Of a stretch of DNA of 64,000 nt, positions 34,570 through 43,369 are shown piece by piece (the stretch's first letter is position 1; each line of letters opens with the position of its first letter). Source of the DNA: Streptomyces sp. TRM70350 (GTDB lineage: Bacteria; Actinomycetota; Actinomycetes; Streptomycetales; Streptomycetaceae); contig NZ_JAHUXH010000003.1 of NCBI RefSeq assembly GCF_019219825.1, forward strand, positions 62,001 to 126,000. The letters run 5' to 3'. A program made the translations under genes and the position numbers. The notes under the pieces are model-generated. The model searched no databases, was not told where the DNA came from, and was given only the letters and a program-made list of their open reading frames with translations.

Positions 34570-35655
34570 ATGGCTGTGCGTGCCGCCGTCCTTCCGGCTG
34601 TCGGTGCCCCGCTGGAGGTCACGGAGATCGACCTTCCCGAGCCCGGCCCCGGCCAGGTCCGGGTCCGCCTCGCCGCGGCCGGGGTGTGCCACTCCGACCT
34701 CTCCCTGTCCAACGGCACCATGCGCGTCCCGGTCCCGGCCGTCCTCGGCCACGAGGGCGCGGGCACGGTCGTCGCCGTCGGCGAAGGGGTCACGCACCTC
34801 GCGCCCGGCGACGGCGTCGTCCTCAACTGGGCCCCGTCCTGCGGCGACTGCCCCGCCTGCGCCCGCGGCGAGGTGTGGCTGTGCGCCAACGCCCTGAACG
34901 GCTCCGCCGGCGTCCACGCCCACCGCACGTCCGACGGCGCCGAGCTGCACCCCGGGCTGAACGTGGCGGCGTTCGCCGAGGAGACGGTCGTGCCGACCTC
35001 CTGCGCGCTGCCCGCCCCGCCGGACGTGCCCCTGACCGACGCGGCGCTCCTGGGCTGCGCGGTCCTCACGGGCTACGGCGCCGTCCACCACTCGGCGAAG
35101 GTGCGGCCGGGCGAGACGGTCGCGGTGTTCGGCGTCGGCGGCGTGGGCCTCGCGGCGCTCCAGTCGGCGCGCATCGCGGGCGCGTCGCGGATCATCGCGG
35201 TGGACGTCTCCCCGGAGAAGGAGGAACTGGCCCGCGCGGCCGGCGCCACCGACTACGTCGTCGCCTCCGACGCCACCGCCCGCGAGATCCGCGCCCTGAC
35301 CGGCAAGCAGGGCGTCGACGTGGCGGTGGAGTGCGTGGGCCGGGCGGTCACCATCCGCACGGCCTGGGACTCCACCCGCCGCGGCGGCCGTACGACGGTG
35401 GTCGGCATCGGCGGCAAGGACCAGCAGGTCACCTTCAACGCCCTGGAGATCTTCCACTGGGGCCGCACCCTCTCGGGCTGCGTCTACGGCAACTCCCACC
35501 CCGAGCAGGACCTGCCGGTCCTGGCCGACCACATCCGCGCGGGCCGCCTCGACCTCTCGGCGCTGGTGACGGAACGGATCGCCCTGGACGGCATCCCGGC
35601 GGCGTTCGAGAACATGCTGGCGGGCAAGGGGGGACGGGCACTGGTGGTCTTCTAG
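34570..35655 (+). CDS. Zinc-dependent alcohol dehydrogenase (MDR superfamily)
   Basis: A 361-residue protein. Catalytic zinc ligands fit CHSDLSL and GHEGAGTV; the structural zinc Cys cluster is CGDCPACARGEVWLC. The NAD-binding GFGVGGVGL-type motif reads VFGVGGVGLAAL. This is the class III/NDMA-dependent-like group of alcohol dehydrogenases. It is 14 nt downstream of the ALDH gene, so the pair probably oxidises an alcohol to a carboxylate. The substrate is unknown. Confidence 0.93.
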   Translation: MAVRAAVLPAVGAPLEVTEIDLPEPGPGQVRVRLAAAGVCHSDLSLSNGTMRVPVPAVLGHEGAGTVVAVGEGVTHLAPGDGVVLNWAPSCGDCPACARGEVWLCANALNGSAGVHAHRTSDGAELHPGLNVAAFAEETVVPTSCALPAPPDVPLTDAALLGCAVLTGYGAVHHSAKVRPGETVAVFGVGGVGLAALQSARIAGASRIIAVDVSPEKEELARAAGATDYVVASDATAREIRALTGKQGVDVAVECVGRAVTIRTAWDSTRRGGRTTVVGIGGKDQQVTFNALEIFHWGRTLSGCVYGNSHPEQDLPVLADHIRAGRLDLSALVTERIALDGIPAAFENMLAGKGGRALVVF

Positions 35656-35681
35656 CCCCCACCCCGCACCCGTCGGCGCGC

Positions 35682-35709
35682 GCCCCGGCCCTCTTCGGAC
35701 GGCCGGGGC
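35682..35709 (+). terminator. Hairpin after the ALDH-ADH operon
   Basis: GCCCCGGCC (35682-35690) and GGCCGGGGC (35701-35709) form a perfect 9-bp stem with a 10-nt loop, 26 nt after the ADH stop. There is no T-run, as is common in Streptomyces. Confidence 0.65.
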
Positions 35710-35780
35710 TTCGGCACGCCGCGAACGGCTCTCCGTGCCATGTACAGGCAAAAGTCCTGCCGCACGACCCGTTGACGTCC

Positions 35781-35798
35781 ATACCGTCCGGTCAGTAC
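35781..35798. promoter_or_regulatory. TetR-type operator before the MFS gene
   Basis: ATACCGTCCGGTCAGTAC has the same 18-bp layout as the sites at 48418 and 53814 (ATrCCG, 6 nt, then a CGGTAT-like arm). It lies 60 nt before the MFS ATG. The binder is not known; the window has five intact TetR-type genes. Confidence 0.45.
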
Positions 35799-35858
35799 GT
35801 TCCCGGAAATCCCAGCCGCCCCCCCGTCCCGTCCCCGCACCCACCGGAGTGTGCACGC

Positions 35859-37178
35859 ATGGACACGGCACCTTCCGCCCAGCCGCTCACCACCACCCCG
35901 GCCGCCCCGCACCGCCGCCGGGTCGCCACCGCCGCCGCCCTCGCGTCGGCCGTCGAGTGGTACGACTACTTCGTCTTCGGCATCGCCGCCGCCCTGATCC
36001 TCGGCGACCTGTACTTCCCCGCCGGCAGCCCCACCGCCGGCGTACTCGCCGCCTTCGCCACCTTCGCCGTCGGCTTCCTCGCCCGCCCTCTCGGCGGCAT
36101 CGTCGCCGGTCACCTCGGCGACAAGCGCGGCCGCAAGCCGATGCTGGTCCTCGCGCTCACGCTCATGGGCGTCGCCACCACCGGCATCGGTCTCCTCCCC
36201 ACGTACGAGACGATCGGCGTCGCCGCGCCGATCCTGCTCGTCGCCTTCCGTGTCGCGCAGGGCGTCGCCGTCGGCGCCCAGTGGGGCGGCGCGATGCTGC
36301 TGGCCACCGAGTACGCCCCCGAGGGCAAGCGCGGCGTCTACGGCAGCGTCGTCCAACTCGGCGTCCCCATCGGCGTGGTGACCGCGAACACGGTCTTCCT
36401 GCTGGCCGGCGCGCTCACCTCGGAGTCCGCGTTCGCGGCCTGGGGCTGGCGGGTGCCCTTCCTGGTCGGCGTCCTCGTGCTCGGGCTCGCCTGGTACATC
36501 CACACCCGCGTCGAGGAGACCCCCGAGTTCCGGGAGGCGGAGAAGGCGCTGGCCGAGCAGGAGAAGTCGGAGCAGAGCAGCCCGCTGCGCACGATCCTGC
36601 GCCACCACCTCGGCACGGTCCTGCTCGCCGGCGGCTCGTTCGCCGTGAACACCGCGACGTTCTACATCCTCATCACCGGCGTCCTCGACTACACCACCCG
36701 CGAACTCGGCATGAACCGCGGCGCGGTCCTCACCGTCTCCCTCTGCGTCAGCCTCACCCAGCTCGTCCTGATCCCCGTCTCCGCCGCGCTCTCCGACCGT
36801 GTCGGCCGGATCAGGATCTACGCGCTCGGCGCGGTGGGCATCACGCTGTGGGCCGTACCGCTGTTCCTGCTGATCGACACCGGTTCGCTGCTGTGGCTGG
36901 CGGTCGGCACCTTCGTCGCCAGCTGCTTCCTCAGCATCATGTACGGCCCCCAGGCCGCCCTGTTCGCCGAGCTGTTCACGCCCGAGATGCGCTACACGGG
37001 CGCCTCGCTCGGCTACCAGATCGCGGCCGTGTTCGGCGGCGGACTGGCCCCGTTCATCATGGTGCTGCTCCTGGAGGCGACCGGCACGTCGATGGCGGTG
37101 TCCGGCTACATCATCGGCCTCGCCGTGATCGCGCTGCTGTCCATCAAGGTCCTGGCGGGCAGGGCGCGTTCACGCTGA
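35859..37178 (+). CDS. MFS transporter, metabolite:H+ symporter (MHS) family
   Basis: A 439-residue, 12-span protein from ATG 35859. RRRVATAAALASAVEWYDYFVFG is the MHS N-terminus, GHLGDKRGRKPML the loop 2-3 motif, and RVAQGVAVGAQWGGAMLLATEYAPEGKRG the next signature. MHS carriers bring in organic acids such as alpha-ketoglutarate, shikimate or proline with protons. It lies 203 nt after the ADH gene behind a terminator and its own operator-like palindrome. Its stop overlaps the convergent DMT gene by 9 nt. Confidence 0.92.
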   Translation: MDTAPSAQPLTTTPAAPHRRRVATAAALASAVEWYDYFVFGIAAALILGDLYFPAGSPTAGVLAAFATFAVGFLARPLGGIVAGHLGDKRGRKPMLVLALTLMGVATTGIGLLPTYETIGVAAPILLVAFRVAQGVAVGAQWGGAMLLATEYAPEGKRGVYGSVVQLGVPIGVVTANTVFLLAGALTSESAFAAWGWRVPFLVGVLVLGLAWYIHTRVEETPEFREAEKALAEQEKSEQSSPLRTILRHHLGTVLLAGGSFAVNTATFYILITGVLDYTTRELGMNRGAVLTVSLCVSLTQLVLIPVSAALSDRVGRIRIYALGAVGITLWAVPLFLLIDTGSLLWLAVGTFVASCFLSIMYGPQAALFAELFTPEMRYTGASLGYQIAAVFGGGLAPFIMVLLLEATGTSMAVSGYIIGLAVIALLSIKVLAGRARSR

Positions 37179-38108
37179 TTCCCGGGTCTGCTCGGGTTGT
37201 GGCGCGGCCGCCACGACCCGAGCAGACCGCTTCCGGGACCGCGACACGGCGACCCCCACCAGACACAGCGCCCCGCCCGCCAGCGTGAGCAGCCCCGGCA
37301 CCTCGTCGAGCGCCAGCCACGACATCAGCACGACCAGGGCGGGGACGGCGTACGTCGTCGCGCCCATGCGGCTGGCGGTCGTACGGGACAGGGCGTACGC
37401 CCACGTCGTAAAGGCGAGCGCCAGCGAAAAGACGCCCAGGTAGACCACGTTGAGCGTGGCGGAGATGGGGGCGTGGGCCGCCTCGCTGATCAGCTGCCTG
37501 GTGAAGGGCAGACAGAGGGCCGCGCCGACCAGACACCCGTACGTCGTCACCTGAAGCGCGCTCGCATGGCCGAGCGCCGGCTTCTGCGCCACGACACCGC
37601 CCGCGTACCCGACGGCCGCGAGCAGGCACAGCACCACTCCGAGCGCCGAGGAACCACCCCTGCCCGACATCGACAGTCCCACGGTCACCGCACCGGCGAA
37701 CGACACCGCCATCCCGGCCAGCAGCCGCGGCGGCATCGGATCACCGAGCAGCCGGGCGCTCAGCAGTGCGATGAGGATGGGCCCGATGTTCACGACGAGC
37801 GCTGCCGTACCGGCGTCCACCTGCTGCTCGCCCCAGTTCAGCACGACGCTGTAGAAGCCGAACCACAGCAGGCCCGATACCGCGATCCCGGGCCAGGCCG
37901 GCCGAGGGGGCAAGCCCTCCCGCCGTATGAGGCAGATGACCCCCAGCACCAGGGAGCCGACGAGCAGCCGCCCCAGCGCGAGCGCGCCCGGCGAGTACTC
38001 CGCCCCCGCGCTGCGGATGGAGACGAAGGCGGAGGCCCACAGGACGACGGTGACGGTGGCGGCTCCGGCGGCGAGCAGTTCCGTACGGCGGGCAGGGGAG
38101 GCGTTCAT
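37170..38108 (-). CDS. EamA/DMT-family exporter
   Basis: A 312-residue protein with ten hydrophobic helices in two EamA repeats (WASAFVSIRSAGAEYSPGALALGRLLVG; GYAGGVVAQKPALGHASALQVTTYG). I chose ATG 38108, 5 nt after GGAG; ATG 38111 is directly before it. The family exports small metabolites or amino acids. The C-terminal tail is basic (SRSRKRSARVVAAAPQ). Its 3' end overlaps the MFS gene by 9 nt tail-to-tail. An ArsR-like regulator lies upstream on the same strand. Confidence 0.88.
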   Translation of the reverse strand: MNASPARRTELLAAGAATVTVVLWASAFVSIRSAGAEYSPGALALGRLLVGSLVLGVICLIRREGLPPRPAWPGIAVSGLLWFGFYSVVLNWGEQQVDAGTAALVVNIGPILIALLSARLLGDPMPPRLLAGMAVSFAGAVTVGLSMSGRGGSSALGVVLCLLAAVGYAGGVVAQKPALGHASALQVTTYGCLVGAALCLPFTRQLISEAAHAPISATLNVVYLGVFSLALAFTTWAYALSRTTASRMGATTYAVPALVVLMSWLALDEVPGLLTLAGGALCLVGVAVSRSRKRSARVVAAAPQPEQTRESA

Positions 38109-38174
38109 CATGCTCCAGAGGCTAGGAGGTGGTGGATGGGGGAGGCTCGCGGATGTCGGACGGGGTCGTCGGCA

Positions 38175-38245
38175 GCGCCCCTCAAGGGGCGCGGGGCTGT
38201 ATCGATGTGCGGCTCCGCCGCGTGGGCACGACCAGCCACGATGCT
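38175..38245. repeat. Dispersed Streptomyces intergenic repeat, copy A
   Basis: Begins with an 8-bp hairpin GCGCCCCT/AGGGGCGC and continues through a 42-nt core (38186-38227) that includes GCTGTATCGATGTGCGGCTC. The same core occurs inverted at 48345-48386. I recognise this motif as very common between Streptomyces genes. It is non-coding and its role is unknown. Confidence 0.8.
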
Positions 38246-38288
38246 CCCGCACTCGGCACATCGGAGAAGCCCCCAGCCCAGTAGCCGG

Positions 38289-38999
38289 TCAGCGCAGTAC
38301 CGCCGCTTCGACACCGAGCAGCTCCTGCAGCGCCCGCTCCCCCGACGGAGTCACCTTCACCGCCCGCTCCGACCCGATCCGTACGCACCACCCCGCGTCC
38401 AGCGCATGCCGGCACAGCGCCGCGCCCGCGGCGCCCGCGAGATGAGGGCGGCGTTCGGTCCAGTCGAGGCAGGCACGGGCCAGCGGGCGGCGGCCGGTAC
38501 GGTCGAGGCGGATGCCGGCGCTGTCGAACCACCCGAGCCCGGCGTCCGTCAGCGCGAACCCGGTGTCCTGCCGTAGCAGCCCGCGTGCGGTCAGCGCGTC
38601 GGTGACCGCGATGCCGAGCCGCCCGGCCAGGTGGTCGTAGCAGGTGCGGCCCCGCGCCATGGCGGATCCCGCGCTGGACTCCCGCAGGTTCCGGGGCCGT
38701 ACGACGGCACTGGGCGAGACCTGCGCGGCGAGGTCCTCCACGAGCTGGGCGACCCGCGCGTCGGCCAGCCGTACGTACCGATGCCGCCCCTGCCGCTCCT
38801 CGGCGAGCAGCCCGCCCGCGACGAGCTTGCTCAGATGCTCGCTGAGCGTCGACGCGGCGACCCCGGCATGCCGCGCCAACTCACCGGCGGTCCACGCCCG
38901 TCCGTCGAGCAGCGCCAGCAGACAGGCGGCCCGGGTCTCGTCGGCGATGAGGGCGGCGAGCCGGGCCAGCTGCGGTGCCTCGGGGGCTGGGGTGGCCAT
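38289..38999 (-). CDS. ArsR-family winged-helix regulator with C-terminal extension
   Basis: A 236-residue protein from ATG 38999. The HTH spans ~10-90: LARLAALIADETRAACLLALLDGRAWTAGELARHAGVAASTLSEHLSKLVAGGLLAEERQGRHRYVRLA. The C-terminal ~130 residues (GRTCYDHLAGRLGIAVTDALTARGLL) match the extended ArsR type found in actinobacteria. No classic metal-binding CxC is visible. It may control the adjacent DMT exporter, although 180 nt and a dispersed repeat separate them. Confidence 0.88.
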   Translation of the reverse strand: MATPAPEAPQLARLAALIADETRAACLLALLDGRAWTAGELARHAGVAASTLSEHLSKLVAGGLLAEERQGRHRYVRLADARVAQLVEDLAAQVSPSAVVRPRNLRESSAGSAMARGRTCYDHLAGRLGIAVTDALTARGLLRQDTGFALTDAGLGWFDSAGIRLDRTGRRPLARACLDWTERRPHLAGAAGAALCRHALDAGWCVRIGSERAVKVTPSGERALQELLGVEAAVLR

Positions 39000-39046
39000 G
39001 CGTCCCAGGATGCGGCACGGACACTTCGGCGGCTGCCGAAGGATGG

Positions 39047-39688
39047 CTAGGTGGCCCGCCCGACCTGCGCGTACTGCCGCGCCAACCCGTCCAGCAGCGC
39101 CGTGAGCCCCGTCTCGAAGGCCCGCTCGTCGATCTTCTCCTGCCGCTCGGCGAGGAGGTGCGCCTGCCCGAGGTGGGGATAGTCGGCGGGGTCGTACGCG
39201 CTCTCGTCGGTCACGAAGCCCCCGGCGAACGAGCCGAGCGCGGAGCCCATGATGAAGTACCGCATCAGCGCGCCGATGGAGGTGGCCTGCGCCGGTGGCC
39301 AGCCCGCGTCGACCATCGCGCCGTAGACCGCGTCCGCGAGCCGCAGCGCGGCCGGGCGGCGACCGGGGCCGCGGGCCAGGACCGGGACGATGTTCGGGTG
39401 GTCGCGCAGGGCGGCCCGGTAGGAGACCGCCCAGTCGTGCAGGGCCGTCCGCCAGTCCCGCCCGTCCTCGAACATCGACAGGTCGACCTGCGCGCTGACC
39501 GAGTCGGCGACCGCCTCCAGGATCTCGTCCTTGGTGCTGAAGTGGTTGTAGAGGGAGGGCCCGCTCACACCGAGCTCCGCCGCGAGCCGCCGGGTGGAGA
39601 CGGCGGCGAGGCCCTCCGTGTCCACCAGCGCCCGGGCCGTCTCGACGATCCGGTCGGTGCTGAGCAGGGGCTTGCGCGGTCGGGCCAT
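39047..39688 (-). CDS. TetR-family regulator with C-terminal TetR_C-type domain
   Basis: A 213-residue protein from ATG 39688 (MARPRKPLLSTDRIVETARALVD); an upstream start at 39697 adds three residues. The HTH is TRRLAAELGVSGPSLYNHFSTKDEILEAV. The C-terminal half (RDHPNIVPVLARGPGRRP, YFIMGSALGSFAGGF) is the TetR/AcrR C-terminal type. It diverges from an acyl-CoA dehydrogenase gene, with an 11-bp palindrome between them, so it probably represses both genes and responds to an acyl-CoA or related ligand. Confidence 0.92.
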   Translation of the reverse strand: MARPRKPLLSTDRIVETARALVDTEGLAAVSTRRLAAELGVSGPSLYNHFSTKDEILEAVADSVSAQVDLSMFEDGRDWRTALHDWAVSYRAALRDHPNIVPVLARGPGRRPAALRLADAVYGAMVDAGWPPAQATSIGALMRYFIMGSALGSFAGGFVTDESAYDPADYPHLGQAHLLAERQEKIDERAFETGLTALLDGLARQYAQVGRAT

Positions 39689-39717
39689 GGCGCACATAGT
39701 AGGGCTGAGCCGGAAAC

Positions 39718-39728
39718 TAGCACTGCTA
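39718..39728. promoter_or_regulatory. Palindrome in the tetR/acyl-CoA dehydrogenase divergent promoter
   Basis: TAGCACTGCTA is a perfect palindrome around a central C, in a locally A/T-rich promoter region. It is 30 nt from the TetR start and 50 nt from the dehydrogenase start, the expected place for an autoregulatory TetR operator. Confidence 0.6.
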
Positions 39729-39777
39729 ATTTAAATGTACGCCTTTCAAGGTGTGCCTTCCTGTGGGGTGACGTGTC

Positions 39778-40929
39778 ATGAACCTGGAGCTCAGCGAGGA
39801 GCAGACCGCCGTACGGCGGCTCGCCCGGGACTTCGTGGACCGTGAGATCGCCCCCAACGTCATCACCTGGGACCGCGCGGAGGAAGTCGACCGGGGGATC
39901 GTCAAGAAGCTCGGCGAGGTCGGCTTCCTCGGCCTGACCATCGATGAGGAGTACGGCGGCAGCGGCGGCGACCATCTCGCCTACTGCCTGGTCACGGAGG
40001 AACTCGGCCGCGGTGACTCCTCCGTGCGCGGCATCGTCTCCGTCTCCCTCGGCCTGGTCGCCAAGACCGTCGCCGCCTGGGGCGGTGAGGAGCAGAAGCG
40101 GCGCTGGCTGCCGGGCCTGACCTCCGGGGAGTACGTCGGCTGCTTCGGCCTGACCGAGCCGGGCACCGGCTCCGACGCCGGGAACCTCACCACCCGCGCG
40201 GTCCGCGACGGCGGCGACTACGTCATCAACGGCAGCAAGATGTTCATCACCAACGGCACCTGGGCCGACGTCGTCCTGCTCTTCGCCCGGTCCACCGACG
40301 CGCCCGGCCACAAGGGCGTCTCCGCCTTCCTCGTGCCGGCCGACACCCCCGGACTGACCCGCCGCACAGTCCACGGCAAGCTCGGCCTGCGCGGCCAGGC
40401 CACCGCCGAACTGGTCCTTCAGGACGTCCGGGTGCCCGCCGCCGCATTGCTCGGACCGGAGGGCAAGGGGTTCTCCGTCGCCCTGTCCGCCCTCGCCAAG
40501 GGGCGGATGTCGGTCGCGGCCGGATGCGTCGGCATCGCCCAGGCCGCGCTCGACGCGGCGGTCCGCCACGCGGGCGAGCGCGAGCAGTTCGGCAAGTCCA
40601 TCGCCCACCACCAGCTCGTCCAGGAGCTGATCAGCGACATCGCCGTGGACGTCGACGCGGCCCGGCTGCTGACCTGGCGGGTCGCCGACCTGATCGACCG
40701 CGGCCTGCCGTTCGCCACCGAGGCCTCCAAGGCCAAGCTCTTCGCCTCGGAGGCGGCCGTGCGCGCGGCCAACAACGCGCTGCAGGTCTTCGGCGGCTAC
40801 GGCTACATCGACGAGTACCCGGCGGGCAAACTGCTGCGCGACGCCCGCGTGATGACCCTCTACGAGGGCACGAGCCAGATCCAGAAGCTGCTCATCGGGC
40901 GGGCGCTGACGGGGGTTTCGGCGTTCTGA
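39778..40929 (+). CDS. Acyl-CoA dehydrogenase
   Basis: A 383-residue FAD enzyme. CFGLTEPGTGSDAGNL (~122-137) is the first family signature. FGGYGYIDEYPAGKLLRDARVMTLYEGTSQIQ contains the second signature and the catalytic Glu363. It introduces a 2,3 double bond in an acyl-CoA and passes electrons to ETF. Chain-length preference cannot be judged. It is divergently controlled by the adjacent TetR gene; no ETF or hydratase gene is coupled to it. Confidence 0.94.
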   Translation: MNLELSEEQTAVRRLARDFVDREIAPNVITWDRAEEVDRGIVKKLGEVGFLGLTIDEEYGGSGGDHLAYCLVTEELGRGDSSVRGIVSVSLGLVAKTVAAWGGEEQKRRWLPGLTSGEYVGCFGLTEPGTGSDAGNLTTRAVRDGGDYVINGSKMFITNGTWADVVLLFARSTDAPGHKGVSAFLVPADTPGLTRRTVHGKLGLRGQATAELVLQDVRVPAAALLGPEGKGFSVALSALAKGRMSVAAGCVGIAQAALDAAVRHAGEREQFGKSIAHHQLVQELISDIAVDVDAARLLTWRVADLIDRGLPFATEASKAKLFASEAAVRAANNALQVFGGYGYIDEYPAGKLLRDARVMTLYEGTSQIQKLLIGRALTGVSAF

Positions 40930-40982
40930 TCTGAGTAGCAGAGCGGATGTGGCGCGGGCCACCCGCGCACATGCTGGGGCCC

Positions 40983-41270
40983 ATGAGTGACACACCGGTC
41001 AAACAGCAGAGCACGGCCGCCTTCTACGGCCAGGCCGTCGCGTCGTTCGCCGTCGCCCTGGCCGCCACCGCCATCGGCATCTTCCAGCTGGAGGCCGACC
41101 CCTGGGTGCGCGCCTTCCTCGGTATCGCCGTCCTCTACCTCGTCACGTCCGCCTTCACCCTCGCCAAGGTCATCCGGGACCGGCAGGAGGCGGGGCAGCT
41201 GGTGAGCCGGGTGGATCAGGCCAGGCTGGAGAAGCTGCTCGCCGAGCACGATCCCTTCGAGAAGCTCTGA
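40983..41270 (+). CDS. YiaA/YiaB-type two-helix membrane protein
   Basis: A 95-residue protein. Two TM helices (FYGQAVASFAVALAATAIGIFQL and AFLGIAVLYLVTSAFTLAKVIRD) are separated by a short EADPW turn, which is the YiaAB pattern. The C-terminal ~25 residues are charged and cytosolic (RVDQARLEKLLAEHDPFEKL). The function of the family is unknown. It is 53 nt after the dehydrogenase gene. Confidence 0.85.
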   Translation: MSDTPVKQQSTAAFYGQAVASFAVALAATAIGIFQLEADPWVRAFLGIAVLYLVTSAFTLAKVIRDRQEAGQLVSRVDQARLEKLLAEHDPFEKL

Positions 41271-41279
41271 GCGGCCTCG

Positions 41280-41295
41280 CTAAGCGCCCGCTCAC
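41280..41295. promoter_or_regulatory. CTAAGC-type operator before tetR 41344
   Basis: CTAAGCGCCCGCTCAC matches the 16-bp palindrome before the MaoC gene (CTAAGCAACTGCTTAG) with the same 7-2-7 layout. It lies 48 nt before the TetR ATG and fits autoregulation. Confidence 0.55.
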
Positions 41296-41343
41296 CTTCG
41301 GCGGTATGGTGGTGCCTCCGGTGGCGAGAGGGGCGAGCGAGTG

Positions 41344-41988
41344 ATGAGCACGGCGGAGGAGACGGTCGGCGGCGAGATGCAGCCGTGGGCCGAGGTCACC
41401 CCTGAGGCGGCCCGGCGACTGCTGGTCGCCGCCGTGGAGGCCTTCGCCGAGCGCGGCTACCACGCCACCACGACCCGTGACATCGCGGGCCGCGCCGGGA
41501 TGAGCCCGGCCGCGCTCTACATCCACTACAAGACCAAGGAAGAGCTGCTGCACCGCATCAGCAGGATCGGCCACGAGCGGGCCCTCGACATCCTGCGCAC
41601 GGCGTCCCGGCGCGAGGGCACCGCGACCGAGCGGCTCGCCGACGCGGTCAGCTCCTTCGTCCGCTGGCACGCCGGGGGGCGTACCACCGCGCGTGTGGTG
41701 CAGTACGAGCTGGACTCGCTCGGCCCCGAGGCGCGCGCGGAGATCGTCGCGCTGCGCCGGAAGTGCGACGACGAGGTGCGCGGCATCATCGAGGACGGTG
41801 TCACGGCGGGCGAGTTCGACGTGCTCGACGTGCGGGGCACGACGCTCGCCGTGCTGTCGCTGTGCATCGACGTGGCGCGCTGGTTCAACATCCAGGGGCC
41901 CTGGACGCCTGACGAGGTCGGCGCGCTGTACGCCGACCTCGTGCTGCGGATGGTGGGGGTACGGAAGGCCCCGGCGGGGCGGGAGTAG
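41344..41988 (+). CDS. TetR-family regulator
   Basis: A 214-residue protein from ATG 41344 (a GTG sits just before it). The HTH is VEAFAERGYHATTTRDIAGRAGMSPAALYIHYKTKEELLHRI (~30-72), like the KstR2/FadR-type regulators of acyl-CoA or sterol catabolism. The convergent MaoC gene ends 37 nt away. Matching palindromes precede both genes, so this protein probably represses itself and maoC. Confidence 0.9.
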   Translation: MSTAEETVGGEMQPWAEVTPEAARRLLVAAVEAFAERGYHATTTRDIAGRAGMSPAALYIHYKTKEELLHRISRIGHERALDILRTASRREGTATERLADAVSSFVRWHAGGRTTARVVQYELDSLGPEARAEIVALRRKCDDEVRGIIEDGVTAGEFDVLDVRGTTLAVLSLCIDVARWFNIQGPWTPDEVGALYADLVLRMVGVRKAPAGRE

Positions 41989-42025
41989 CCGCTCAGGGTG
42001 TGTGCCGCTCGGAGTCAGTGGCCGC

Positions 42026-42487
42026 TCAGAGGTAGTACCGCGACACCGACTCCGCCACGCACACCGGCTTGTCGCCGCCGTCGCGCTCCACGGTGAAGGC
42101 GACGGTCACCTGCACGCCGCCGGTCACGTCCTCGACGCCGGTGATCCTCGCGGTGGCGCGCAGCCGGGAGCCGACCGGGACGGGGGCGGGGAAGCGGACC
42201 TTGTTGGTGCCGTAGTTGACGCCCATCTGCACGCCCTCGACGCCGATCAGCTGTGGTCCGAAGAGCGGCAGCAGGGAGAGCGTGAGGTAGCCGTGCGCGA
42301 TCGTCGTACCGAAGGGGCCCGTGGCGGCCTTCTCCGGGTCGACGTGGATCCACTGGTGGTCGCCGGTGGCCTCGGCGAACAGGTCGATCCGCTTCTGGTC
42401 GATCTCCAGCCAGTCGGTGTACCCCAGCTGCTCGCCCACCGCCGCCCTGAGCTCGTCGACGGACGTGAAGATCCTCGGCTCTGCCAT
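42026..42487 (-). CDS. MaoC-like hot-dog enoyl-CoA hydratase
   Basis: A 153-residue protein. The hydratase-2 motif is [36 protein letters not shown], with catalytic Asp43 and His48. The single-domain size is usual for MaoC/NodN-like actinobacterial hydratases. It hydrates 2-enoyl-CoA to (R)-3-hydroxyacyl-CoA. A perfect TetR-type palindrome 38 nt upstream suggests control by the convergent TetR. Confidence 0.9.
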   Translation of the reverse strand: MAEPRIFTSVDELRAAVGEQLGYTDWLEIDQKRIDLFAEATGDHQWIHVDPEKAATGPFGTTIAHGYLTLSLLPLFGPQLIGVEGVQMGVNYGTNKVRFPAPVPVGSRLRATARITGVEDVTGGVQVTVAFTVERDGGDKPVCVAESVSRYYL

Positions 42488-42525
42488 GTCCCGGCCTCTC
42501 GCGTAGCGACGTCAGATGCTCATGT

Positions 42526-42541
42526 CTAAGCAACTGCTTAG
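42526..42541. promoter_or_regulatory. Perfect 16-bp palindrome before maoC-like gene
   Basis: CTAAGCA-AC-TGCTTAG has fully matched 7-bp arms and lies 38 nt before the MaoC start on the minus strand. It is the strongest palindrome of this class in the window, and a degenerate copy precedes the neighbouring tetR. Confidence 0.75.
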
Positions 42542-42606
42542 CATGGTCGTGGCGTGGGCCCCTGTCAACGGACCGGACCCGTCATGGACTCGGTAGGCTT
42601 CGAGAG

Positions 42607-43074
42607 GTGCCCCAGATTCCCGAGAAGATCCACGAACTCACGGTCGGCCAGCTCGCGGCGCGCAGCGGCACCGCCGTCTCCGCCCTGCACTTCTACGAGG
42701 CCAAGGGCCTGATCAGCAGCCGCCGCACCGCGGGCAACCAGCGCCGCTACACCCGGGACACGCTGCGCCGCGTCGCCTTCATCCGGGCCGCCCAGCGGGT
42801 CGGCATCCCGCTGGCCACGATCCGCGAGGCGCTCGCCGAGCTGCCCGAGGAGCGCACGCCCACCCAGGAGGACTGGGCCCGCCTGTCCGAGGCCTGGCGC
42901 TCTGAGCTGGACCAGCGGATCAGGCAGCTCAACCGGCTGCGCGACCACCTCACGGACTGCATCGGCTGCGGCTGCCTCTCCCTGGAGACCTGCGTCCTGT
43001 CCAACCCCGACGACGTCTTCGGGGAACGCCTGGCGGGCTCGCGCCTGCTGGTGGAACGCCCGAACGCCGGATAG
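42607..43074 (+). CDS. soxR: Redox-sensing MerR-family regulator SoxR
   Basis: A 155-residue protein from GTG 42607. The MerR HTH ([38 protein letters not shown]) is followed by a dimerisation helix. The [2Fe-2S] site CxxCxC(x5)C uses Cys118, Cys121, Cys123 and Cys129. In Streptomyces SoxR responds to redox-active antibiotics such as actinorhodin and turns on a small set of oxidoreductases and efflux genes. None of those is recognised next to it. Confidence 0.95.
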   Translation: MPQIPEKIHELTVGQLAARSGTAVSALHFYEAKGLISSRRTAGNQRRYTRDTLRRVAFIRAAQRVGIPLATIREALAELPEERTPTQEDWARLSEAWRSELDQRIRQLNRLRDHLTDCIGCGCLSLETCVLSNPDDVFGERLAGSRLLVERPNAG

Positions 43075-43369
43075 GGCGAGGGGCGGTTGCCCGGCGACGC
43101 GCGCTGCCGCACCCGACCCGGCGCTGGCCGCAGGCGGTGACCGCAGCGCGGGGGTGCGCATCAAGCGCCTCACCGGGGGGACCGCCGCCCCGGCGGTCAC
43201 TCGTACTCGGTCCCGCCCTTCCGCGCTCAGCTGGGTTTCATCGCCTCCAACTGTCCGTATGCGAAAGGGGTGGTGCGACCGGTTTACCGGTTGCTACGGT
43301 CCACTGGGCGCCCGGCTTCGTGCCGGTCGGGAACGGTGCGGCATCCCCTTCGCACCGCCCCCTCATGAA

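Noticed and set aside
43075..43369. Possible small gene between SoxR and the zinc-ribbon protein
   Set aside because: Short frames such as one from 43154 have poor codon bias and no ribosome site; only a GACCGCC/GGCGGTC hairpin and promoter-like bases were seen.
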